Shown here in pieces: positions 6,636 through 14,589 of a stretch of DNA of 54,542 nt; the first letter of the stretch is position 1; each line of letters starts with the position of its first letter. The stretch is taken from positions 1-54,542 of the forward strand of contig JACQZP010000018.1 of assembly GCA_016213825.1 (NCBI GenBank). The letters run 5' to 3'. The notes beneath the pieces are model-generated. The model was not told where the DNA came from. It did no database searches and saw nothing but the letters and a program-made list of their open reading frames with translations. A program made the position numbers and the translations under genes. Source of the DNA: Acetobacterium woodii. GTDB taxonomy: Bacteria; Bacillota; Clostridia; Eubacteriales; Eubacteriaceae.

Positions 6636-7382
6636 ATGGAAAAAGCATTAATCAAAGACTATCTACGGTTATTGAAACAAGAAAACAAAGTTTTAAAAGA
6701 ACGTGTGGAAGCAAGTGAGTCATACAAAAACAGTTTAGATTTTAGTATGAATAAGCGCATGAAGCTGGTTGATGAAGTAAAAGACCTAAAAGTACTGGTA
6801 GTTGACAAGGAACAAGCATTATTTGAAATCGGCGACAGTTATTTTGAAATTAAGGAACTGCTTTCAAAGGTTGTTGATAGCTGGATGGATGATATCGAAG
6901 AGTTTTATCAATTTGCAAATGAAATGGTTGAAAAGAAATCAAAACTTCAAACTGATTGGCAGTCATTGGATCATAGAGTTCGATTCCTGGAAGAGGAAAA
7001 TTCAAAGTTAAGCAACAAAAATCTCATATTGATTGAAGAAAATAAAAATTTGAATTTAAAAAGCGTGAGTATTCAAGGATCATCATTACTGACGCCAGAA
7101 GAGACATCAAAAAAATCAAAGGATGCTTTAATGGATATTGCGAATAGCCTGGAAGAATCGGACTTATTTGAAGCAGAAGAAAAAATACTAAAAGAAAATA
7201 AATACCGAATCAAGAAAAATGGGAATGGTATTGCCGGCGTTAAACAGGGATGCACAAAAATAGAGTGCTATAAGCAATCAGAAAACAGTGAACCTCAGTA
7301 TGTAGTTGGTGAGTTAAGAACCAGGGATGTTTATAAGGCCATGGAAGAAAGTGCCAGTCCATCCTATGTTAAAGGAGCCTAG
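6636..7382 (+). CDS. Coiled-coil phage protein, unknown
   Basis: This 248-residue protein starts with a long heptad-patterned region (about residues 1-145, Lys/Glu-rich, e.g. RVRFLEEENSKLSNKN). A compact C-terminal domain with KNGNGIAGVKQGCTKIECY and a terminal ASPSYVKGA follows. The C-terminal part resembles small DNA-binding or zinc modules only weakly, so I make no assignment. GGAGA lies 8 nt before the ATG. It is probably co-transcribed with the genes on both sides. Confidence 0.72.
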   Translation: MEKALIKDYLRLLKQENKVLKERVEASESYKNSLDFSMNKRMKLVDEVKDLKVLVVDKEQALFEIGDSYFEIKELLSKVVDSWMDDIEEFYQFANEMVEKKSKLQTDWQSLDHRVRFLEEENSKLSNKNLILIEENKNLNLKSVSIQGSSLLTPEETSKKSKDALMDIANSLEESDLFEAEEKILKENKYRIKKNGNGIAGVKQGCTKIECYKQSENSEPQYVVGELRTRDVYKAMEESASPSYVKGA

Positions 7383-7385
7383 ACA

Positions 7386-7568
7386 ATGAATGTTGATATG
7401 AAAAAAGCCGGGGTTGTAACAGCGGGGGCATTTCTTTTTACGACAGCCTGCATTGCAATTGGTGGGATCGTCTCCGGAGCTGGCCCAAACATGGGGGCAG
7501 CATTGGCAATTGGAACAATAGCAGCAATGTGTGTGGCCGTTGGCATTGGATTTAGTGGAGGAAAGTAA
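7386..7568 (+). CDS. Two-helix membrane microprotein
   Basis: A 60-residue, Gly/Ala-rich hydrophobic protein with two predicted membrane helices separated by a GAGPN turn (AGAFLFTTACIAIGGIVSG and ALAIGTIAAMCVAVGIGF). It starts 3 nt after the previous gene. Its position in the early region rather than the lysis cassette argues against a holin. Unknown function. Confidence 0.65.
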   Translation: MNVDMKKAGVVTAGAFLFTTACIAIGGIVSGAGPNMGAALAIGTIAAMCVAVGIGFSGGK

Positions 7569-7724
7569 ATGAAAGTAAAAAATATATTGAACGTATTGCG
7601 GGATCATAAAACAAAAGAAGTCCGGGTATTGAATGCGGAAACAGGATCTGAGTATTCAATAGAGACAATGAGATTTAAGGAAAATAATGAAGGGGTCATT
7701 TATATCATCATCAACGATTATTAA
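7569..7724 (+). CDS. Small early protein, unknown
   Basis: This 51-residue ORF begins directly at the stop of the preceding gene (TAAATG) and uses the GGAGGAAAG sequence inside it as ribosome site. The alternation VRVLNAETGSEYSIETMRF suggests a small beta-strand fold. No family recognised. Confidence 0.55.
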   Translation: MKVKNILNVLRDHKTKEVRVLNAETGSEYSIETMRFKENNEGVIYIIINDY

Positions 7725-7740
7725 ACCGGAGGAGGGCCGT

Positions 7741-7923
7741 ATGTATTCAGATGAAAACAAAATATATTACATCAGACATTGTAATGAGTGTAGATTGACA
7801 TTTGATGTGGATTTCTGGATTGATAAATGTAAATTCATTTGTCCGTTTTGTGAAGAGCGTGTAAGCAAAGCTGAAAAAAGCCTAAAGAAAATGAAAGAGA
7901 AGCTGGGGGGACCGGAAGAATGA
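7741..7923 (+). CDS. Zinc-ribbon microprotein
   Basis: A 60-residue protein with HCNEC and ICPFC spaced by about 20 residues, a four-cysteine zinc ribbon, followed by a lysine-rich helix. GGAGGAGGG lies 5 nt before ATG 7741; an in-frame ATG 54 nt upstream is less likely. The end overlaps the next start (ATGA). Probably nucleic-acid or protein binding; no function assigned. Confidence 0.7.
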   Translation: MYSDENKIYYIRHCNECRLTFDVDFWIDKCKFICPFCEERVSKAEKSLKKMKEKLGGPEE

Positions 7924-8075
7924 AGAAGAAAGCGTTGATTACTGAACTAATAACTAGAATAGAATCATCAAAGGTAATTCTTAAAGACTTGGAATCGGAC
8001 ATTGAATTTGAAATTGAAGAAGTAAAAACAAATCCAGATAACACAGATGAAATCATCATTGGATTTTGCCAATAA
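7920..8075 (+). CDS. Small acidic early protein
   Basis: A 51-residue acidic helical ORF (KKKALITELITRIESSKVIL) overlapping the preceding gene by 4 nt, with GGAAGAA as ribosome site. It is the last gene of the first early block, just before the hairpin-rich intergenic region. No recognised family. Confidence 0.55.
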   Translation: MKKKALITELITRIESSKVILKDLESDIEFEIEEVKTNPDNTDEIIIGFCQ

Positions 8076-8328
8076 AAAATCCCCCAATCGTTGACGCGAT
8101 ATCAGGGGGATAAGAAATTAAATATAGCTCATTATATCATAAAAAAACGAATAAGAAAAGACCGCCTATTTAAGCTTGGATGCCAAGGCGGTCTTTTAAA
8201 AAACTGTTATCTTATTATACCTTTTCTTATAAAAGATAACAAGTTAAAAATGGCTGAAAATCCGGCTTTTAGACTGGATTAGAGTATTATTTTATCGACA
8301 TCTTATATAGAAAAAGGGGTGGACATTA
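8076..8328. other. Hairpin-rich intergenic region, possible origin
   Basis: No convincing gene occurs in this 253-bp gap. Three hairpins follow each other: CCCCC...GGGGG with inner ATCG/CGAT (about 8082-8109), the terminator 8156-8197, and GTTATCTT...AAGATAAC with inner TTATA/TATAA (8206-8240) whose strand carries CTTATTATACC. The first has a T-run only on the minus strand, so it is not a rightward terminator. A structured AT-rich gap directly before a HUH Rep-like gene is where a nicking origin would be expected; this is inference only. Confidence 0.45.
8156..8197 (+). terminator. Terminator of first early block
   Basis: AAAAGACCGCC pairs with GGCGGTCTTTT around an 18-20 nt loop. The stem is an almost perfect inverted repeat ending in T4 on either strand, so it can act in both directions. 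It separates the small early genes from the Rep-like block. Confidence 0.65.
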
Positions 8329-9072
8329 ATGCCTTACGTTAAGGAAACATGCAAGGCAGGGAGAACAATCGAAATTACAAAAAGATTCTCCAGCCGGTAC
8401 CACAAAAAAGGAATTTCCAGGGGAAAGAATGAAAAGCCAACGCCGGAGCTGATGCAGGCCATCAATGAACGAAATGCGGAGACCAAGTTGAGACGGATAA
8501 TTAACACAAATTATAAAGCTGGGGATCTGCATATTACACTCACATATGAAAAAGATAAAAGACCAACACCAGATGAGGCAAAGGATGAATTAGAAAAATA
8601 CATCCGGAAGATCAGAACTCTCTACAAGAAAAATGGACAAGAGCTGATGTACATCATGGTAACGGAATATAAAAACAAAGCGATCCATCATCATTTGTTA
8701 GTTAACATAGTTGACAATATATCAGTGAAAGAATTTGTTAGCATATGGGGGAAGGGTAGACCGAAATTTACATACTTTGATGACACCGGCCAATATAAAG
8801 ACTTGGCACACTATTTAATCAAGGAAACTAAAAAAACATTTAAAGAAGATGGGAGCCCATCCAGGAAGCGCTGGAATTCCAGTAAAAACCTAAAAAAGCC
8901 GGAGACAAAAAAAGAGATCATAAAAGCAAAAGAATGGCGAAAAGATCCGGAGCCATTAAAAGGTTACATCATCGAGAGCGATAGCGTCCGGGAAGGATAC
9001 CACGATTTTAACGGGTGGCCGTTCCAGATGTATAGCATGGTAAGGGATGCTGAGAGAGGAAAAGGGTCATAA
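8329..9072 (+). CDS. HUH-type Rep-like endonuclease
   Basis: A 247-residue protein with ordered rolling-circle-initiator-like motifs: AGDLHITLTY (motif I-like), IHHHLLVN (metal-binding histidines) and AHYLIKE, where YLIK fits the YxxK tyrosine. Such proteins nick one strand at an origin and stay linked to the 5' end. The basic C-terminus (residues 185-247, KRWNSSKNLKKP) may bind DNA. It starts the block containing dam, pcfK, pcfJ and recU, and its gene overlaps the methylase start by 1 nt. I did not see a helicase or primase, so this is the best candidate initiator; activity is inferred. Confidence 0.75.
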   Translation: MPYVKETCKAGRTIEITKRFSSRYHKKGISRGKNEKPTPELMQAINERNAETKLRRIINTNYKAGDLHITLTYEKDKRPTPDEAKDELEKYIRKIRTLYKKNGQELMYIMVTEYKNKAIHHHLLVNIVDNISVKEFVSIWGKGRPKFTYFDDTGQYKDLAHYLIKETKKTFKEDGSPSRKRWNSSKNLKKPETKKEIIKAKEWRKDPEPLKGYIIESDSVREGYHDFNGWPFQMYSMVRDAERGKGS

Positions 9073-9875
9073 TGAATCAAATAATAAAGTATCCTGGATC
9101 AAAATGGGGATTATCAGATTGGATCATTGATTTCTTTCCAGAGCATCACAGTTACTTGGAAGCTTTCTTTGGTAGTGGAGCGATACTGTTTAAAAAAGAA
9201 CGTTCAAACATTGAAACCGTAAATGATTTGGATGGAGAAGTAGTAAATCTCTTTGAATGTATCAGGGAAGATCCGGAGAAGCTGGCCACGGAAATATATC
9301 TAACGCCATATGCCAGACAAATCTATGAAGATGCATATCAGCAAATTCCGGACAGAGATAAATTCAAAAGAGCCAGAAATTTCTATACCCGGTGCAATAT
9401 GGGCCATGGCTTCCGAACCACTGGGGAAAAGGTTGGATGGAAAAACGATGTCCAGGGTCGACAACGAGCATATGCGGTAAAACAATGGAATGCTCTTCCA
9501 GAGCTAATTATGATGGCAGCGGAAAGACTCAAAGATGTTCAGATCGAAAATAGACCGGCAGAGGAGTTGATTCAAAGGTTTAATTTCAAAAATGTTCTTA
9601 TCTACGCTGATCCGCCATATCTACTGGAAACTAGGCATGGGAAGCAATATCGATGCGAAATGGATAAAAAACAGCATGTGAATTTATTAGAAGTATTGAA
9701 AGACCATAAAGGCTCAGTTATTTTAAGTGGCTATGAGACAAAAATGTACAGCGACATACTAAAAGGATGGCACCAGGAATTTAAAGATTCATATACTCAA
9801 ACAATGAGAAAAAAAACAGAAGTTTTATATATGAATTTTGAGCCAACGAAACAATTAAGCATGTGCAAGTTATAG
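9072..9875 (+). CDS. D12-class DNA adenine N6-methyltransferase
   Basis: A 267-residue Dam-like enzyme that transfers a methyl group from SAM to adenine N6. Motif X/I elements PGSK (residues 8-11) and FFGSG (33-37) form the SAM site, and ADPPY (179-183) is the catalytic motif IV. Length matches the family. It is translationally linked to the Rep-like gene. A solitary phage methylase without a nuclease commonly protects phage DNA from host restriction or marks replication origins. The target sequence cannot be read from the protein. Confidence 0.93.
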   Translation: MNQIIKYPGSKWGLSDWIIDFFPEHHSYLEAFFGSGAILFKKERSNIETVNDLDGEVVNLFECIREDPEKLATEIYLTPYARQIYEDAYQQIPDRDKFKRARNFYTRCNMGHGFRTTGEKVGWKNDVQGRQRAYAVKQWNALPELIMMAAERLKDVQIENRPAEELIQRFNFKNVLIYADPPYLLETRHGKQYRCEMDKKQHVNLLEVLKDHKGSVILSGYETKMYSDILKGWHQEFKDSYTQTMRKKTEVLYMNFEPTKQLSMCKL

Positions 9876-9895
9876 AAATTGAAAGGAGTAAAATA

Positions 9896-10450
9896 ATGAT
9901 TGAGCAGGCAAAAGAAAAATTAAAAGAAGAAAATAAAAATCTGAAAAACTCTGGCCAGAAGGAAAAAGCAATAGCGCCATCCGTGTTAAAGACACTTCTC
10001 AGTTTTTGCGATCAGGAAGTATTTTCTCAGGCAGTGCTGGAAGAGGAAAAGAATTTCAGTGATTGTCTGAAGCATATCGTCACTGGTACCGGGAATAGTA
10101 TTTCAGATCTGGACGTTTATAAAAAAGCAGCCAGTTATTATATTCCAAATGCCGGCATTGAATTTAAGATGATCATGACCATTGGTGAAAACATGTTGGA
10201 AGTGGATCACGATGGAAGACAGCCAGCAGCGCCGGCAAAAGAACGTCCGGAGAAAAAGAAACCAGAAAAGAATACAGACAAAAAGCAGAAGCCAAAAGAA
10301 CAGACGATGGATCCGCAGCAGCTGGAAGAAGAAAAAGCAAAAACGAAAAAATATATGGAAGAACAACAAAAAAATAAACCGGAGGAAAATAAAGCCGGGG
10401 GGAAACAAATCATCCAGTTTGATATTTTTGGAAACGAGGTGATCCTGTGA
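9896..10450 (+). CDS. PcfK-like protein
   Basis: A 184-residue protein whose first ~100 residues (APSVLKTLLSFCDQEVFSQA, GIEFKMIMTI) match the PcfK-like family of pheromone plasmid pCF10 and Firmicute phages. The rest is a Lys/Glu/Pro-rich disordered linker closed by IIQFDIFGNEVIL, a tail often seen in this family. ATG at 9896 follows AAAGGAG by 6 nt; an in-frame start 33 nt upstream lacks a ribosome site. It overlaps pcfJ by 4 nt. The biochemical role of the family is unknown; the pair travels with replication genes. Confidence 0.85.
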   Translation: MIEQAKEKLKEENKNLKNSGQKEKAIAPSVLKTLLSFCDQEVFSQAVLEEEKNFSDCLKHIVTGTGNSISDLDVYKKAASYYIPNAGIEFKMIMTIGENMLEVDHDGRQPAAPAKERPEKKKPEKNTDKKQKPKEQTMDPQQLEEEKAKTKKYMEEQQKNKPEENKAGGKQIIQFDIFGNEVIL

Positions 10451-12285
10451 AAAAGAGAACCTATGAAAAAATTGAGATCAAACCATATCCGGAAATAAAC
10501 CGGCCAAAAGAAAAGACGCTGGTCATGGTGGATCTAATTGAAGAGGACGATGTTCTGTGCTTAACCATGTATTCAACATCGCTAAAAGAAGCGGTGGTAA
10601 GAGTTTTTCTTGATCGCAGAAAAATGGACTTTGCAACGATGATCATCGGCAAGCGAGACGTTTTTGGGAAGCCATTTTGGAGAGATGCAAATATCAGAAC
10701 GATCGGGGAGCAGTATTTAGACAGCCAGAGTTATTGGACCAATAAAGTGGATTGGAAAATGTTCCCTTCATCAACAGAGGAAAAAGTAAAAGAGTATCTA
10801 AAAGATGCGACAACACGTTATAACCCAAAGACATATGAATTAATAACGGATTTTCAGGAAAATGTTTTAGATAAAAAAAGAAAATCTCGAGAAAACAGTA
10901 AACATATAAGAACAAACAAGGTAATGGAGATGTTTGAAGATGCAGGAGAACCGGAAGGTTTTGACTCCTGGGTGGAAAAGCTGTTTGTTAAGAAAAATAA
11001 TGCCAGGGTCAGAAAAGAAGAACATAAAGTGGCATTTATCCAAATTATCAACGAACAGATTGCAGTAAGGTATTTTAATTTTTGCAAGTATTACAGCAGA
11101 AACGAGCATACCGGAGAACGGGAAGAAAGCACAATGGACGAATTTGAAGAAATGCGATTTTTGATTGATAAAAACAACAAAAGAATCACAAAGTATGAAC
11201 AAATTCAAGAACCATGGGTGGGGGAAAGCTGGCTCAGGCGAGGCGGAACGGGCAATAATAATCAGCATTATGATGTTTTCCCGGAAAATATAAAAAGCGT
11301 TCTTTCTGGCACATCCTGGCAATACTCAAAAATGGAAATTTTGGCAGCAGCAGGAAAGCAGTTTAATCCATTGGTTTACCTGTTCCATTATGACAATAAT
11401 CCAGCAATTGAATATATCGTGAAAGTAGGACTCTTTAATATCGCCGCCGATATGCTCAGTGACGGTTACTGGCGGTACGAAAGAAAAGCAAAATCGCTGC
11501 AGGGATATTTTGGGATCACGACAGAAGAATTGATGATGGTGAAAAGAGTGGATCCTAAATTAAGGACACTGAATCAATTCAAAAAATTAAAAGAAAATCA
11601 AGAACCGAGAGAATCAGAGATGCTTCTAATCCAGGAATGCAAAATAGAAGAGCATAAATTTAAAAAACTACTCGAATGTGATGGCGATCCGATCAAGAAC
11701 ATGAAATATCTGAAAAAACAGGCCAGCATCAAATCAAAAACAACCACAGTTAATTCAATGATTGGCACATATTTTGATTATATCAACATGGCAAGGCAGG
11801 AGGAATGGGATTTGAGCGAAAAACATAATCTCTGGCCGAAAAACTTAATTGCCCGGCATGATCAGCTTGTAGATATCATCAATAAGAAAAAAGATGAAGA
11901 GCGGATGAAGAAATTAAGAAAAGAAAACAGGCTGATAAAGCAGCGCCAGAAGAGGATTGACGATCATTATTATTTTGAAGACCAGGGATTTTTGATTAAA
12001 GCACCTGCAGAGGCAAAAGATATCATCCAGGAAGGTCAAAAACTGGGGCATTGTGTTGGCGGTGATTCGTACATAAGAAGACATGCGACCGGGGAAACAA
12101 TGATTTTATTCATCAGAGAGGTAGATAAACCAGAAATACCATTCTATACATTGGAGCTGACAAGGGACAGGGTTAATCAGGTCAGAGGGAAACGGAATGA
12201 GTTGCCAACAAAAGAAGTTGCCGCATTTGTAAATGAGTGGACCGATAAAAAAATTAAAAACACAATGCTGCAGGAAGCGGTATAG
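10447..12285 (+). CDS. PcfJ-like protein
   Basis: A 612-residue protein with the PcfJ hallmark in its C-terminal third: LGHCVGGDSYIRR (about residues 533-545), then MILFIRE and FYTLEL, ending in an RGKRNE segment. The N-terminal 400 residues are helical and charged. It pairs with PcfK by a 4-nt overlap. PcfJ proteins are widespread in phages and conjugative elements, but no reaction has been shown to my knowledge. Conserved Cys, His and Asp in GHCVGGD suggest a catalytic or metal-binding centre; this is inference. Confidence 0.88.
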   Translation: MKKRTYEKIEIKPYPEINRPKEKTLVMVDLIEEDDVLCLTMYSTSLKEAVVRVFLDRRKMDFATMIIGKRDVFGKPFWRDANIRTIGEQYLDSQSYWTNKVDWKMFPSSTEEKVKEYLKDATTRYNPKTYELITDFQENVLDKKRKSRENSKHIRTNKVMEMFEDAGEPEGFDSWVEKLFVKKNNARVRKEEHKVAFIQIINEQIAVRYFNFCKYYSRNEHTGEREESTMDEFEEMRFLIDKNNKRITKYEQIQEPWVGESWLRRGGTGNNNQHYDVFPENIKSVLSGTSWQYSKMEILAAAGKQFNPLVYLFHYDNNPAIEYIVKVGLFNIAADMLSDGYWRYERKAKSLQGYFGITTEELMMVKRVDPKLRTLNQFKKLKENQEPRESEMLLIQECKIEEHKFKKLLECDGDPIKNMKYLKKQASIKSKTTTVNSMIGTYFDYINMARQEEWDLSEKHNLWPKNLIARHDQLVDIINKKKDEERMKKLRKENRLIKQRQKRIDDHYYFEDQGFLIKAPAEAKDIIQEGQKLGHCVGGDSYIRRHATGETMILFIREVDKPEIPFYTLELTRDRVNQVRGKRNELPTKEVAAFVNEWTDKKIKNTMLQEAV

Positions 12286-12288
12286 CCG

Positions 12289-12525
12289 ATGTTCAACAAA
12301 TGTATGGGCTGTGACAATTATGGAGGAATGAGTTTAATATGCATATTCGCATGTGAAAGGTATAACGAAATGAAAAACGATAAAAGAGATCACTGTAAAA
12401 AAGCCGACTGTTTATATTACGACCATAAGCAATACAGCAACAATTGTTCCGCTTCTGCCACACAGCACAAACGGCAAAATGATTGCCATTTGTATCTGAA
12501 AAAGAAGGAAGATACAAAAAAATGA
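12289..12525 (+). CDS. Cysteine-rich small protein
   Basis: A 78-residue protein starting 3 nt after pcfJ. Cysteines are spaced CMGC, then C, C, HCKKADC and further single Cys, together with several His, suggesting one or two zinc sites. There is no hydrophobic segment. The end overlaps the next ATG by 4 nt. No recognised family; tight packing supports it being real. Confidence 0.6.
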   Translation: MFNKCMGCDNYGGMSLICIFACERYNEMKNDKRDHCKKADCLYYDHKQYSNNCSASATQHKRQNDCHLYLKKKEDTKK

Positions 12526-12767
12526 AACAATCAGATCCAAGGGATATCAAAAAACAGATTACTCTTTGTGAGGTGAAACTGTACGGTTCCGAAATAACTG
12601 AGCCGGCAGAGTTTTTCAAAGATTGTGAGATATCGGCAACTGAACTTTCTGAATGTGTGGTGATCAAGGTAAAAGACACGCATTCTGCCATTAAGATCAA
12701 AAAAACAGCATTATTGAGCTTAATGGGCTACCCGGGAAACCATCAAAAATATACTGAGAGGATATGA
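12522..12767 (+). CDS. Small phage protein, unknown
   Basis: An 81-residue protein with a beta-rich middle part (CVVIKVKDTHSAIKIKKTAL) between pcfJ and recU. It starts with ATGA overlap at 12522 and uses GAAGGAAG as ribosome site. No motif recognised. It is co-transcribed with its neighbours and ends 3 nt before recU. Confidence 0.6.
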   Translation: MKQSDPRDIKKQITLCEVKLYGSEITEPAEFFKDCEISATELSECVVIKVKDTHSAIKIKKTALLSLMGYPGNHQKYTERI

Positions 12768-12770
12768 ATA

Positions 12771-13379
12771 ATGACAAAGACAATTTACAACGAGGAAAAG
12801 TATGTGGAAAAATATCCGGATCCAACCGCAGCTATGGCCATAGAAAATATTAACCGAGAAAACCGGAAAAGCCGGGAGCAGGTCCAAGGACACCGGAGCC
12901 GGGTTATTGGAAAGAGCTTTGAAGAGGTGATTGAAACAGCCTGCAGAAACTACCGAGACAAAGAGATTGCCATCATCGAGAAAACCCCTGAACCAATGAA
13001 GGTTTTGGGGAAAAGCAATAAGGGCCGATTCCCGGCATGTTTTATTAAAAAGGCCCAACCGGACTTTAAAGGTTGTATGGCCAACGGGAAAGCCGTTGTT
13101 TTTGAAGCCAAAGCCACCGAAAAGGACCGGATCAGAAAAAGTGTGATAACAGAAGAACAATTTCAATACCTGGAAGGATACTGGAAGATGAAAGCCAGTG
13201 CGTTCGTGCTTGTATGTTTCAATTTGGAGAGATATTACCGGGTACCATGGGGTATATGGAGGGAAATGGAAGTGTTTTATGGAAGGATGTATCTGCAGGA
13301 AAAGGATCTGGAAAGCTGCAGGATTAAATTTAGAAACGGATGCCTGGATTTTATGCATAACATAGCAGAGGTGATGTGA
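12771..13379 (+). CDS. recU: RecU-like Holliday junction resolvase
   Basis: A 202-residue nuclease of the RecU fold. It should cleave four-way DNA junctions during phage recombination and before packaging. The catalytic pattern is present: QPDFKG supplies the Asp and VVFEAKAT supplies the E-x-K pair, with ITEEQFQYLEGYWKM typical of the family after it. Length matches Bacillus RecU. GAGAGGATATG gives the ribosome site. Its stop overlaps the next small gene by one base. Confidence 0.9.
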   Translation: MTKTIYNEEKYVEKYPDPTAAMAIENINRENRKSREQVQGHRSRVIGKSFEEVIETACRNYRDKEIAIIEKTPEPMKVLGKSNKGRFPACFIKKAQPDFKGCMANGKAVVFEAKATEKDRIRKSVITEEQFQYLEGYWKMKASAFVLVCFNLERYYRVPWGIWREMEVFYGRMYLQEKDLESCRIKFRNGCLDFMHNIAEVM

Positions 13380-13507
13380 TGGTAGATTTTGTTCTGGGAT
13401 TGATTGTACTGGTAATCATGGGTGGTTTAGCAATTGGTGCGCTATTTGTTATAATCATCATTGGAGCATTTATTAAAGAGTGGTTTTCATATCGGAGGAT
13501 GAAATGA
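13379..13507 (+). CDS. Membrane microprotein before rtcB
   Basis: A 42-residue ORF, nearly all hydrophobic (LGLIVLVIMGGLAIGALFVI), with a basic, aromatic C-terminus (EWFSYRRMK). It predicts one membrane helix. The start shares a base with the recU stop; GAGGTGATG is the ribosome site. Its 3' end overlaps rtcB by 4 nt, so the two are translated together. No recognised family. Confidence 0.6.
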   Translation: MVDFVLGLIVLVIMGGLAIGALFVIIIIGAFIKEWFSYRRMK

Positions 13508-14577
13508 TAGAGATAACAGGAAAATACAACACCGCCGAAGTATTTACGGATGAAATAGAAAAAGAAACACACAAACAGATTTTGGAAATGTGCAATTTAA
13601 AAGAGCTTGAAAATTCGACAATCAAAATCATGCCGGATTGCCATGCCGGGAAAGGTTGCACCATTGGAACCACCATCATGATGCCGGATGATACACCGAT
13701 CAATCCTTTCTTTGTGGGGGTTGACATTGGCTGTGGTGTTGAACTGATGAAGCTTCAGGGAGATTTTACCTTTGAACAGCTTGACAATGTAATCCGAAAG
13801 AACATTCCTTCCGGGTTTAGCGTTTATAATCAGCCATGCGCCCAGGCAGAGAAATTTGTTAAAAAGCTGAATTGCTTTGATCAATTAAAAAACAAAGAGC
13901 ATTTGTATAAAAGCCTGGGAACATTAGGCGGTGGGAATCATTTCATAGAGGTGGCAGAAAATCAGGATAAGGAAAGATTTCTACTGATTCATAGCGGATC
14001 CCGGAACCTGGGGAACCAGGTGGCACTAATCTATGGAAAGGCAGCAAACAAAGAAGGTTTTCTGACCGGGGAATTAAGAGACAAATATCTGCAGGACATG
14101 AGGATGTGTCAGGCGTTCGCAGAAGCAAACAGAAACTCAATCGGGATGGAGATTATTGTTAGGCTAGATATCCAGGGATCAACGGAATGCACAACCGTTC
14201 ATAATTACATTGAAATGAATTGGGACATGATCACGTTGAGAAAAGGAGCCGTTAGCGCCTGGCCAGATGAAAAACTGGTGATCCCGATGAATATGCGGGA
14301 TGGCACTATTTTAGCCAAAGGTAAAGGGAACCAGAACTGGAATTTTTCAGCACCCCATGGAGCTGGTCGGATCCTCAGCCGGTCCCAGGCAAAGAAGAAG
14401 CTGGATGTTTCGGAATTCAAAAAAGAGATGACCGGTATTTTTACAACATGCATCTCGAAGGATACCCTGGATGAGGCACCAATGGCCTATAAGCCAATGG
14501 CGCAAATTATTGATCATATTGGCGATACCATCGAAATACTGGATATATTAAAGCCCATTTACAATTTTAAGGCATAA
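13504..14577 (+). CDS. rtcB: RtcB-type RNA ligase
   Basis: A 357-residue ligase that joins RNA 2',3'-cyclic or 3'-phosphate ends to 5'-OH ends using GTP and Mn. Motifs: DCHAGKG (D45, H47), VDIGCG (D74, C77), GGGNHFIE (N145, H146), HSGSRNLG (H163), TVHNY (H233), and APHGAGR containing the guanylated histidine H285. All catalytic residues are kept. ATG 13504 follows GGAGG; an earlier in-frame start would overlap the small membrane gene. In a phage it could repair tRNAs cut by host anticodon nucleases. No RtcA or archease neighbour. Confidence 0.94.
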   Translation: MIEITGKYNTAEVFTDEIEKETHKQILEMCNLKELENSTIKIMPDCHAGKGCTIGTTIMMPDDTPINPFFVGVDIGCGVELMKLQGDFTFEQLDNVIRKNIPSGFSVYNQPCAQAEKFVKKLNCFDQLKNKEHLYKSLGTLGGGNHFIEVAENQDKERFLLIHSGSRNLGNQVALIYGKAANKEGFLTGELRDKYLQDMRMCQAFAEANRNSIGMEIIVRLDIQGSTECTTVHNYIEMNWDMITLRKGAVSAWPDEKLVIPMNMRDGTILAKGKGNQNWNFSAPHGAGRILSRSQAKKKLDVSEFKKEMTGIFTTCISKDTLDEAPMAYKPMAQIIDHIGDTIEILDILKPIYNFKA

Positions 14578-14589
14578 GGAGAGGATGAA

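Noticed and set aside
8250-8282. Ten-codon ORF in the hairpin-rich gap
   Set aside because: No ribosome site, very short, and inside a structured non-coding region.
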